A stretch of 64,000 nt of DNA. Origin: Clarireedia homoeocarpa. Its lineage: Eukaryota; Ascomycota; Leotiomycetes; Helotiales; Rutstroemiaceae. Where the stretch lies: NCBI GenBank assembly GCA_001465935.1, contig LNKV01000026.1:186001-250000 (forward strand), read 5' to 3'. Of this stretch, positions 23,185 through 33,800 are shown in pieces (the stretch's first letter is position 1; each line of letters opens with the position of its first letter). Below the pieces are notes generated by a model. The model was not told the DNA's origin and did no database searches. It saw nothing but the letters and a program-made list of their open reading frames with translations. The position numbers and the translations under genes were made by a program.

Positions 23185-24156
23185 ATTGATCCCAACAAAG
23201 GCAGAGAGAGAGAGAGAGAGCGCGCAAAGGCTAGAAAGACAACCTGGAATTTTTGACTAAACTTGTTCCACTGCTCCATTTTCCACCTCCACTTCTACCC
23301 TACCCACCTTTACCTTGCCTTACCCAGAATCCTAGTCCCGGAAAGCCATCTCAGCAAGCACATCTGGTGTGATTCGAAAATTCATTCGCATCGCGACCAT
23401 GGACCTAGAGGCATACAAAGGAGACAACCACCAAGATCACTGCTGAAAGAATTTCCAACAACTTTCCATTGTTCAATACCCAGCGTGCAACTCGATTTGG
23501 TACCCACCTTCAGCTAACTTACCTATACGAAGTATCTACCTTACCATCTACTCTGTTACACGCAGGCATCCCCATCAATATAACCTTCACGTTCACGTTC
23601 GACAGCTTGAGGGGCAACCATTTTTCTCTAGAATTCTTTGGTTCTGCCCTTCCCTCCCCATTCCCTCCCCTCCCCTCTTTATTACCCTGACGCATCGCAT
23701 CCTCTCACAGCCCACTATCCACCACCACTACTACCGACCCTACTACGACCTACCACCTCACAGCACCACGCGCGCAGTACAATATCGCAGAAAAAGGTTG
23801 GATTTGGTTGCGATTTCCCGCCTTGGACCCAAACCTTTCCCTTTTATCGACGTTCATCTCCTCTCTCCCGCTCACCCCCACCTTATCATCACCCAGATCT
23901 GCGAACCTCTTTTACGCAATTGTGAACGCGACGCTTGGCTTTATTTTGAATTGCCGCCTCAAGGAAAGAAGAAAAAGCAAGAGCGAACGGACGGACACAC
24001 GAACGATAGTATTACCCACACGAATCAACGACGATCATAATTTACGGCTGTATCAACGTTTAAAGAAGCAACGGTTCTCACTATTTTTCCTTTTTCCTGA
24101 TCGCGTTCGTTTTGGCTTGCGTTTTGAGGAGTACTGCATAAAGCAAAGTAATCAAT

Positions 24157-26222
24157 ATGAAGGTCAGTTTACCTTTCACCTTGTCCGAAGATTGCACAGA
24201 TTTAAGAGTCATTGCTAACAGTAATGTTTGTTATCAAGGCTCTTCGCAGGTCGATCAAAGGCGAGAAGCCGGATTCGAGAATCCAACATATATCCATAAC
24301 ACCCAAATCTGCCGTTGCAATTGTTCCTCCAAAAAAGGTATGTTCCAAGACACATGTGCCGGTTCGCGAATCCGCGATCGTCGTGCTAATGAGCGGGAAA
24401 TCATTTTAGGTAATTCGCGCACTGTACGATTATGAAGCACAATCAAGTCAAGAACTATCATTTGCGAGGGGCGACTTCTTCCATGTTATAGGACGAGAGA
24501 ACGACACAGATTGGTACGAAGCATGTAATCCCGCCGTTCCAGATGCGAGAGGATTGGTACCTGTTCAATACTTCCAGGCCTTGGGCAAGACAGAGCGAGA
24601 TAGTGGGCAATCCGAAAAATCGCCTATGGGAGTGAAGGTGGATCATGACTCGGGTTATTCCGATATGTCGGGCTCAGGTACTTTAATAAGTCCGCCAGAT
24701 AGCGGTGGCGGACAACGATTTTCGAAGACCATGAAAGGCACCGGCGCGATGGTTTACGGAGTAGTAATGTACGATTTTGCGGCCGAGCGACCAGATGAAT
24801 TGGAAGCCAAGGCCGGGGAGGCCATTATCGTTATTGCTCAATCGAACCCAGAATGGTTTGTCGCCAAACCAATTGGACGCCTTGGAGGTCCGGGATTGAT
24901 ACCAGTCGATTTCATCGAGATACGAGATATGAGCACCGGAAAGGCTGTACCGAATCCGCATGAGGCTGTTCAGAGGGCAGGTGTGCCTAAAGTTGAAGAG
25001 TGGAAGAGAATGGCGGCGGATTACAAGAACAGCAGTATCACCTTGGGCAAATTCGAGGTTCCGAATGGCGCGCAACAGCAGCAACAACAACAGCAGCAGC
25101 AGCAACAGATGCAAAAAAGCATGGAAAGAATGAGCTTACAGCAGAATTCGAGGCAAAGTCAACAAAATGGTCAAGGCTATGTAAGTTCTGATATTTGAAG
25201 CTCCTTAAAAATTGGTATTAATGCTGTTCTAGGATCAACGACAGTCTCAACAAGCCAAAGCCCAGCCCGTTCAGCCAGTGCAGCAAAATCAATATCCAAC
25301 GCCGTCCCAATCTAACTCTTCAGGCGCGGCGCCAATATCAGCTCGAATACCACGATATTGCTTCGCGGAAGACAAATACTGGTTCGTCATTGAGGCCGTT
25401 ATGGACGACGGAAGGTATTACGAACTCTCGAGATATTACGAAGATTTTTACGACTTCCAGATTGCGCTTCTGACGGAGTTTCCAACAGAAGCAGGAAACA
25501 CGGGCACACAGAAGAGATCTTTGCCATACATGCCAGGTCCAGTAAACTATGTGACCGACGCGATAACGGAAGGCAGACAACACAACTTGGACGCCTATGT
25601 TAAGAGCCTCTTGACCCAGCCTCCTTATATTTCCCGCTGTGCCCTAGTTAAGCAATTCTTTGCACCACGGGAGGGAGATTATGAAATAGATCCCAACGCT
25701 GTTGAAGAAGAGGAGTATCGGTTATCTGGAGGCTCCCAACAGTCCTCGAACGACTCGCCTGGCGGTGTAGCATCACGGCAGTCCTCGCGAGGCAATCTGA
25801 ACGGTGGTTATTCTAGTGGGGGTCCAACTGGACTTACAGCGGCTCCTTCACACCAAAGAGGTCAATCTTCACTCTCCATAAGCAATGGCCAAGGCCCAAC
25901 CCGTCAAACATCATCCATATCACAACCTTCGAGCAATTCCATGTCTCCTGGAGCTAATGGAAACGGACAACCGCCATCCGCCATGAAGGTCAAAATCTAC
26001 TTTGGTGATGATCTTATCGCGATCAGAGTGCCCACAGATATTCAGTTCCAGCAGCTCTATGAGAAAATCTGTGATCGATTAAAGATCCCGCAAGATGACG
26101 ACGTCGCTTTGTATTACAAAGATGAACCTAGTGGCGAGAAACCCAATTTAATGAGCGACAACGACCTTGATGTCGCTCTACGTCGAAACGATAAACTTAT
26201 TATATATGTTGACCATCAATGA
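24157..26222 (+). CDS. BEM1: Bem1-like polarity scaffold (SH3-SH3-PX-PB1)
   Basis: Four exons (24157..24162, 24239..24337, 24410..25180, 25233..26222) give 621 residues. The first exon is only two codons (Met-Lys). Domains in order: SH3-1 at about 36-93 (VIRALYDYEA ... GLVPVQYF) and SH3-2 at about 149-210 (VVMYDFAAERPDELEAKAGE ... LIPVDFIE). A poly-Gln tract lies near 256-270, PX at about 327-440 (RYCFAEDKYWFVIE, with RYYEDFYDFQ) and PB1 at 543-621 (KVKIYFGDDLIAIRVP). Bem1 binds Cdc42, its exchange factor Cdc24 (through PB1) and PAK kinase at growth sites. In moulds it also serves the NADPH oxidase complex. The order and number of domains match the family fully. A polyadenylation-like AATAAA lies near 26782. 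The long repeat-rich upstream region is unusual. Confidence 0.95.
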
Positions 26223-27310
26223 ACGGACAGACCAACAACCTCCGCAGCAACAAATTCTCGATATCCAGCGGAAAGGAGACAGTATACTGCCTCACCATAT
26301 TTAAACTGCATGATTCATTGCTAATTTTGCATTTCTGCATTCTTAATTTGCCTCGGATGTACAGACAGTTGCTTATGAGAGATGGATAATAGCTGTTGAT
26401 GCAACTCAAGAGACAGCCGAACCCACACTCATTTATTCGATGCAAGTCGACTTTTTTTTTTTTTTTTTGGCCAGATATCTTGTTTCGTTTGAAAACATTT
26501 TTCTGTTAGTGATGAGAATATAGGGGGGGCACTTTTGGACGGGCGTTCTTACCACGGCGCTCTTGTTTCTTTTACATTTAGGCGTTCGCTTTTTTTTTTT
26601 TTCCTCCCAGTTCTTCTTCCGAACTTTGGGGCTGCATATTTTAAGTGGACGATGGACATACCATGGAAGTTTTCATTTGTGAAGGAAGTACCAATTTTTT
26701 TTTAACTGTTGTGGAGATGGAAAATCGATGAAAGTGATGACGATAGCGATGAATAAGTCTTGTGTTAGCTGGTGTGTGAATGAATAAACAACGAAACCTT
26801 TCAAAATTAAATCGACTGCTTCCTCTGTGACAAGTTACTCTCTCTTCCTAGTAAGATACCTGCATACTGAAAAGCATGTGAAGCGAGCTGTTGCGAGGTT
26901 GATAGCTATTAAAAGAAACCCCCCTGTCAGCACATGTTTCGGCTTACATAATCATAGCACTAGCTGTATCCCAACTGCCACACAACAACCCCTCATTCTT
27001 AATCCTCCATACCCCAACATTTCTCCACATCTAAGCTATCAATGAATATTCAATCATCTCTATCCACCTCATCTAGCGCTCTGCACGTAACGCTCGTTTC
27101 CTTCACGACAACCCCACTTCCCTGCACCTCTTATCGCGTCGCATGCCCCTCTTTCTCTCCAAGCTCTCCCTATTCGAGCTGGCCCATCTCTCCCATCGCG
27201 CATCCTATAAACAAATGTACGCGAACGAGTAAAATTATTCCTCAAACCCCAAGGAAAGGCTTGCTCCCTCCCCCTTCCACTCATTATACCTAATCACGCC
27301 ATCCCATGCA
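26223..27310. other. Intergenic region after BEM1
   Basis: About 1.1 kb. It holds the BEM1 3' untranslated region with several T runs (26452-26469, 26591-26602) and AATAAA near 26782, then the pyrimidine-rich 5' flank of the next gene. No gene seen. Confidence 0.5.
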
Positions 27311-28435
27311 ATGCCCCCCCTCCATCTCCGTCAGGAATTCCCCACTCTCAAAGCCTTCAAAGAGGCCTTGCATGCCTGGGCCATCGAAGCCCATTTCGAG
27401 CCGCGCATTCTGAAGTCCGATACCGGTAGGGTGAGGGTCGGGTGCAAGAGAGATGCCGAGTGTCCGTTTGTGGTGCGGTGTAATTGGGAGCGGAGGGGCG
27501 GGAGGGAACCGTTGGCGAGAGTTACGGTGTTGAAGGAGAGACATACGTGTTTGGATGGGGTGGCGGCCGGGTGGGGGGAGGTCGGGGTGGGTGTAGGAGA
27601 TGCGGCCGCAATGGGGTTGGTGATGGGTGAGCCGCAAGGCATGAGGGGTCAGGCGCAAGGGGACGTTCAGGTCCAGGGTCAGGGCCATATTATTCCTGGG
27701 GCGAGGGTCATCGAGCAGCATAATGGTAGTGGAAACGGGATACCGATGGCGGGAGGGGTGGTTCCTGTGCTGCCAAAGGTACAGAGGAATAGCGCAAGCA
27801 GATTACCGTTTTTGATGGATATCTTGCCGCGACTGATGACTATTACGAAGGAGACGACGCCCGTGGAGATCAGAGAGTGTTTGCTCAGAGAGTATGGTGC
27901 AGAAGTTCACCTGCAGCAGTGTAGGAGGGCGAAGACGGAGATACTAAAGAAAGCGGGAAGTGGAGACGAAGGAGGCGGTGGACCGGGTGGAAGTAATGAG
28001 GGCGCCGTGCAAAGCAATTCCAATGGCAATGTCATGCACAACGGCAATGGGATTCAAAACAACAACGGGATGCAAAATAGTAGCATGCAACAACAGCAGC
28101 AGCAGCAGCAACAGCAACAACAGCAACAACAAAACCAAGTCATGTTTCCGGACATGAACGGCCACACGAACAACGGGAGTGTTAACGGGAACGGAGGACC
28201 AGGCAGCGTAATGAACGCGGGCGGAAACCGCAGCGGTAGTAGTGGTAGCCCGCAGCAGACCTTCACGTTGCATACTGCTACGGGGATTGTGACACCGGCG
28301 ATTCCGGATCGGAGCGAGGCGGCGTTGATGGCGGTAGGTGAGCAGCCGATTCGCTGTCCGTTTTGCATTAATCATAGGTGGATGAGGAGTATTAAGGATG
28401 CGGTGGAGCATATGAGTATGCATGTTGTTGTATGA
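27311..28435 (+). CDS. MuDR-transposase-like DNA-binding protein with C-terminal C2H2 finger, no DDE core
   Basis: One uninterrupted frame of 374 residues. Residues 5-90 resemble the N-terminal DNA-binding region of Mutator-type (MuDR/FAR1) transposases. A FPTLKAFKEALHAWAIE helix is followed by a strand-rich Cys/His core, CKRDAECPFVVRCNW and then KERHTC. Residues 178-212 have the helical block (VEIRECLLREYGAEVHLQQC) that follows it in transposases. The catalytic DDE domain expected next is absent. Instead there is a Gln/Asn/Gly-rich linker with about 15 Gln, and at the end CPFCINHRWM ... HMSMH, a C2H2-like finger. This looks like a domesticated transposase fragment acting as a nuclear DNA-binding factor; the target is unknown. 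The first in-frame Met was chosen. Confidence 0.72.
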   Translation: MPPLHLRQEFPTLKAFKEALHAWAIEAHFEPRILKSDTGRVRVGCKRDAECPFVVRCNWERRGGREPLARVTVLKERHTCLDGVAAGWGEVGVGVGDAAAMGLVMGEPQGMRGQAQGDVQVQGQGHIIPGARVIEQHNGSGNGIPMAGGVVPVLPKVQRNSASRLPFLMDILPRLMTITKETTPVEIRECLLREYGAEVHLQQCRRAKTEILKKAGSGDEGGGGPGGSNEGAVQSNSNGNVMHNGNGIQNNNGMQNSSMQQQQQQQQQQQQQQQNQVMFPDMNGHTNNGSVNGNGGPGSVMNAGGNRSGSSGSPQQTFTLHTATGIVTPAIPDRSEAALMAVGEQPIRCPFCINHRWMRSIKDAVEHMSMHVVV

Positions 28436-30895
28436 GTGTGAATATGAGTATGGGTGTGGGTGTGAGTGTGTGGTATCGAAGGGCGACGGTAGGAATGGGG
28501 CAGTAGGATGTGTTTATGATGAATGAACATAATGATAGGGGTACTAAGTTGCAAGACAATGAATGGGACGCCGATGAGATTAGGGATTTGATGGATGATA
28601 GGAATTGTGGGTACAGATACGATTACGACCGCATTACAGCAGATATGAAAACGAAAAGCGCTTCGAAGCGATGGAACCGAGGATGTTGGCCCACCATATA
28701 TATATGCATTCGGCTGTGCATCTATGCGATGCAAATTCCATCACCGCCGGTTGAATCTATGGTAGTTGGATTATCTGAGATGTGCAATAAAACTACCGGT
28801 TTCTCCTGTGGTCCGAACAGGAGAATATACAGCACGTCTCCAAAATACTTTGGGCTCTTCTGTTTTCTTTCTTCCATTCTTCGCATCAGAGCGATATTGG
28901 TCGGTAGATGAGACAGATGGAGAGGCATGGGTATACGACTATTGAAGACCTGATCTGGTCTGACCTTATTCGGTCTCTCGACTCTCTTGGCTGGCAGGAG
29001 AACTTTCATATCATGATAAAGCGATGGATGGACAGGACTCCTTGATGTAGGGAGGACCGACTAGGGGGCTTCTCATTTTTTTCTCCTTTGCTTCTTTTGT
29101 TTTCCTCCCTTTGCAAACGGCGTATTTCTGGAATGGCTGGCTACACACGACATACTTAAGGGCTTGATATGTGTTGTCAGGTCGGATACGATACCTGTAT
29201 GTCAGTGTTTTTTGTTCTTTTCTCTTCGTGTTCAGATAATATACCCCGCTTTCTTTTTTAGAAAAACGAATTTATGATTTTTGTTATCTATCTTTTTGTT
29301 TTGGTAAGTCTTTCTATGGTATGGTTATGCTTTTCTTGGGTTTGGAGGATGTGGATTGGATTGGACTGGGTGGAGGATGGGTGTGGTTGTAATGAAGTGG
29401 ACGCTGGGAAGAGTGGAGAGAAGGAGCGCAAGGGATGAGAAGAGTGCAAAGGAAGGGAGAAAGATGAAGTGTTGGTAGACAGGGAGGGGAGTGGATAATA
29501 GGGGCTAGTGGGATTGGTAATAGTAATTTTGTATGATTGATATGATTGATTGATTTATTCTCGCCTCTCTACCATATCTATCCACCATGCTTCCTCTCGC
29601 GACCCTCTCCCCCCCGCAGTCCATGACCAGCTCAAGCCAGACGAAAACTACTACTTCTGAGCAACACAAGCAACATTTAAATTCCAAAATCAATCCACAC
29701 ACACCACTTGCCATCCATCCCGCCGTTCTTTCTACCACCACCATATGTATATATCAACGCGACCATATCTACTATCTATCTATAGTCAACTAACCTAACT
29801 CCCTAGCCTCATCTATATCTCCAATGAACGCGAAGCCCCTTTCGCAGAGACCGGACCGGAGCGCTGCGTACGGTATCTATCACCCGCATTTCCTCGCTCT
29901 CGCATTCATCCTCGGAAGAAAAGGAGAAGAAGATGTCTTTTACAGTACTGACTTGATCTGATACAGATAAACGGATAGATGGATAGATGGAGTGATGGAC
30001 GGAGTGCGAATGTAGGATTGTTGCGTCTTTGATAGTATGTATATATATACCTTGCGAACAAAAATACTACTTCATTCGACTTCCCTCCCTCTCTCCCTCT
30101 CTCTCTCTCTCACACACACACACACTCATCCAACCGAATTTGAATTTTCCTCAGTCCATACATACATACATGATGCACCGCGTTGCGGATCATATGACGT
30201 CAGGCAGGGCTCAGCGGAAAAGGAAAGGGAAAAGAAAGTATAGGAGGAGTATGGATGGTATTGAGGCGAAGAATTATATACTGTAGGTAGGTAGGTAGGT
30301 ATTAAGTAATGAATGGGGTGGGGTGGGCGAGGAAGTTCGTGTTGGATGAATTTGAATCGGAATCGGAATCATTGATTGCTTGAAGTTTAGTTGTATATAT
30401 ACATAAATATCGTTCTGATGCTATGCCTGCAGCCTGCTTAACTAAAGGTTGATGCGTCGGATGACCGGGTGGGTGGTTGGTTGGTTGCGCTTGATTACGC
30501 GTTTTTGATCTGCGGCTGCTGTCACTTGGATGGTGGATCCGAAGCACTCGTGCGAGAATGATTGATTCTTTGTGGTTCTAACCGTTATGCTGCTGCTGCC
30601 ATGTTGCTTGAAAACTCGGTATATATCCGTCCTTCGTGTGTTCGCGCTCGCTGGAGTCAACTGGCCGCCAAGATGTATTGGGGCTGAGAGTACAATCGTA
30701 GACTAAAATTACATTCATCCACCACCACACTGGTCGGCTTGACTTCGTTGCCATCGGTCATTGAGTGTCTGAGGAGCTATTCCTTTGCTAAAATGTGATG
30801 TTCCGTGACCAAGTACTAATCCCGGCGTTGTCTTGCTGGTCAAGTATGTGATGTATATCAATGATTTGTTTCCACCTCGATAGTATATATGTACA
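28436..30895. other. Intergenic region, 2.5 kb
   Basis: It lies between two convergent genes, so it should hold two 3' untranslated regions. There are GT-rich (28437-28472), CT/CA (30086-30125) and GTAG (30284-30300) simple runs. Open frames of up to 133 codons have no recognisable domain. No gene is called. Confidence 0.45.
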
Positions 30896-33800
30896 TCAGC
30901 GTTCCATCTCCTCCTTCGAAGCCCCTGCATCTAAAAGCACTCGAACTACCTCCTCATGGCCATTCCAATATGCGTACCATATTGGTGTTTGACCGAATTC
31001 ATCCTTCATACTTGGATTCACGCCTTCCTCCAGGAACGCTTGAACCTGATAACGATTTCCTCCTTTAACTGCCAAGAAAAACGGCGCCGAAGTGTCAATA
31101 CCTTTCTTTTGATGCTCCCGTACTAGCAGCCTGATTACGGGCTGCCGGCTCCTCGTTACTGCCCACATGAGTGGTGTTTTGCTGTCGGAGTCTTCCGCTT
31201 CTATATTGGCATTCCTTTCAAGTAGTAACTTGACTACAGTTTCATGACCATTCTTAGCAGCCCATGACAAGGGCGTTTGGCTATAACGATTGTCTTTTGC
31301 CTCTATATCAGCATTCCTTTCAAGTAGTAACTTGACTGCAGTTTCATGACCATTCTCAGCAGCCCATAATAAAGGTGTTTGGCTATAACAATTGTCTTTC
31401 GCCTCTATATCAGCATTCCTTTCAAGTAGTAACTTGACTACAGTTTCATGACCCTTCGCGGCAGCCCAACATAAGGGTGTTTGGCCACGACTGCCTTTCG
31501 CCTCTATATCAGAATTCCTTTTAAGTAGTAACTTGACCACAGTTTCATGACCTTTCGCAGCAGCCCAACATAAGGGTGTTTGGCCACGACTGTCTTTCGC
31601 CTCTATATCAGCATTCCTTTCAAGTAGTAATTTGACCACAGTTTCATGACCTTTCTCAGCAGCCCAAGACAAGGGTGTTTGGCCATAATTGTCTTTCGCC
31701 TCTATATCAGCATTTCTTTCAAGTAGTAACTTGACCACAGTTTCATGACCATTCTCAGCAGCCCAACATAAGGGTCTTTGGCCATAATTGTTTTTCGCCT
31801 CTATATTAGCATTTCTTTCAAGTAGTAACTTGACTACAGTTTCAAGACCATTCGCGACAGCCCAAAATAAGGGTGTTTGGCCATAATTGTCTTTCGCCTC
31901 TATATCAGCATTCCTTTCAAGTAGTAACTTGACTGCAGTTTCAAGACCCTTCGCGGCAGCCCAATATAAGGGTGTTTGGCCATTATTGTCTTTCGCCTCT
32001 ATATCAGTATTCCTTTCAAGTAGTAACTTGACTGCAGTTTCAAGACCATTCGCAACAGCCCAAAATAAGGGTGTTCGGCCATTATTGTCTTTCGTCTCTG
32101 TATCAGCATCTCTTTCAAGTAGTAACTTGACTGCAGTTTCATGACCCTTCGCGGCAGCCCAATATAAGGGTGTTTGGCCATTATTGTCTTTCGCCTCTAT
32201 ATCAGCATTTCTTTCAAGTAGTAACTTGACTACAGTTTCATGACCCTTCTCAGCAGCCCATAATAAGGGTGTTTGGCCACTATCGTCTTTTGCCTCTGTA
32301 TTAGCATTTCTTTCAAGTAGTAACTTGACTACAGTTTCAAGACCATTCGCGACAGCCCAAAATAAGGGTGTTTGGCCATAATTGTCTTTCGCCTCTATAT
32401 CAGCATTCCTTTCAAGTAGTAACTTGACTGCAGTTTCAAGACCATTCGCAACAGCCCAAAATAAGGGTGTTCGGCCATTATTGTCTTTCGTCTCTGTATC
32501 AGCATCTCTTTCAAGTAGTAACTTGACTGCAGTTTCATGACCCTTCGCGGCAGCCCAATATAAGGGTGTTTGGCCATTATTGTCTTTCGCCTCTATATCA
32601 GCATTTCTTTCAAGTAGTAACTTGACTACAGTTTCATGACCCTTCTCAGCAGCCCATAATAAGGGTGTTTGGCCACTATCGTCTTTTGCCTCTGTATTAG
32701 CATTTCTTTCAAGTAGTAACTTGACTGCAGTTTCATAACTATTCTTAGCAGCCCATAACAAGGGTGTTTGGCTATAACTATTGTCTTTCGCCTCTATATC
32801 AGCATTTCTTTCAAGTAGTAATCTGACTACAGTTTCATGACCCTTCCTAGCAGCCCATAACAAGGGTGTTTGGCTACCATTGTCTTTCGCCTCTATATCA
32901 GCATTTCTTTCAAGCAGAAAGTTGACCACTGCTTCTTTGCCATCCGCAGCAGCCCTTGCTAGGTATGTTAGACCACGATGATCTTTTGTCTCTATATCAA
33001 GGCTGGCATCAAGCGGTCGCATGGCAACGTTATAGCGACTAGAACCACAAGCTGAAAGTGACGGTGTTAGTCCATTGTGGTTTCCAGCTACCAGATTGCA
33101 ATCACCCGTGGCGAGGAAGAATTTGATTATTCTGATATCACAGTACTCTATCATATAGTGAGTAACACCTTTCCGCCGTGAGTACGTAAAGTCACGTCTA
33201 GGAGCAACTGATCGATTGGTGTCTTGCCAATAGCTCTCATATAGCGAGTGAAGTGAAGACTGTTGCGCTTGAGATCTTAATTTGATTTCCATAAATGCCT
33301 TGACGGCTTCGTCGTTGCCATTTGCTAGGGCTGCAAGAATTGGCGCTCCATACCGCTCATCTTCCTCCTTGAAGCAAGTGCTTCCCTGAGGATGAACTCG
33401 AACAAGTGCGGCCAGATCCTTCTCTGCGAGTATGTACAGCAGGCTAGCTGATTCTTTATATCTTCGGTTGTCATATTTTTCGATAATGTTATTAAGATAA
33501 ATCCATTGTTTCATGTTGAAATCAGCCAAGAACCTTTCTTGGTCCATTCCGTTGTGTTGGGCATGATTGGCATGACGATAAACATTCAGTACCGCATACT
33601 CGAGGAAAGGGAATTGCGTGTACAGGCTGTTTCTTAGGTCTGCTGTCTCGCGAGCTTTCGGTAAGGGATCGGGTGCAACAATGGTTTTCATGACCGAAGT
33701 GTTCAGCTGGGCGATGCAGCAATTTTTCAAGATTTCGTGGCTATGGCCAACAAAGTTGCCTGAAGCTTCCGGTGACTGCCCGGCATATTTACCTAGCAAG

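Larger units (their letters stand above)
17690..24156. other. 6.4-kb gene-poor, microsatellite-rich region upstream of BEM1
   Basis: No open frame in this stretch has a recognisable domain, and most are translations of simple repeats. Besides the tracts listed separately it holds a GACGA repeat (19151-19202), a GGAT repeat (19711-19742), a 12-bp repeat GAGTTGAGCATC (20042-20076) and AAGAGT units (20606-20632). It also holds a 10-bp repeat GACACTGCAC (20944-20973), GTGCATT units (21340-21371), GATG/GGATGG runs (18943-18985) and an AG run (23204-23222). It may include a long BEM1 5' leader, a noncoding RNA or a small spliced gene that could not be resolved. Confidence 0.6.
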
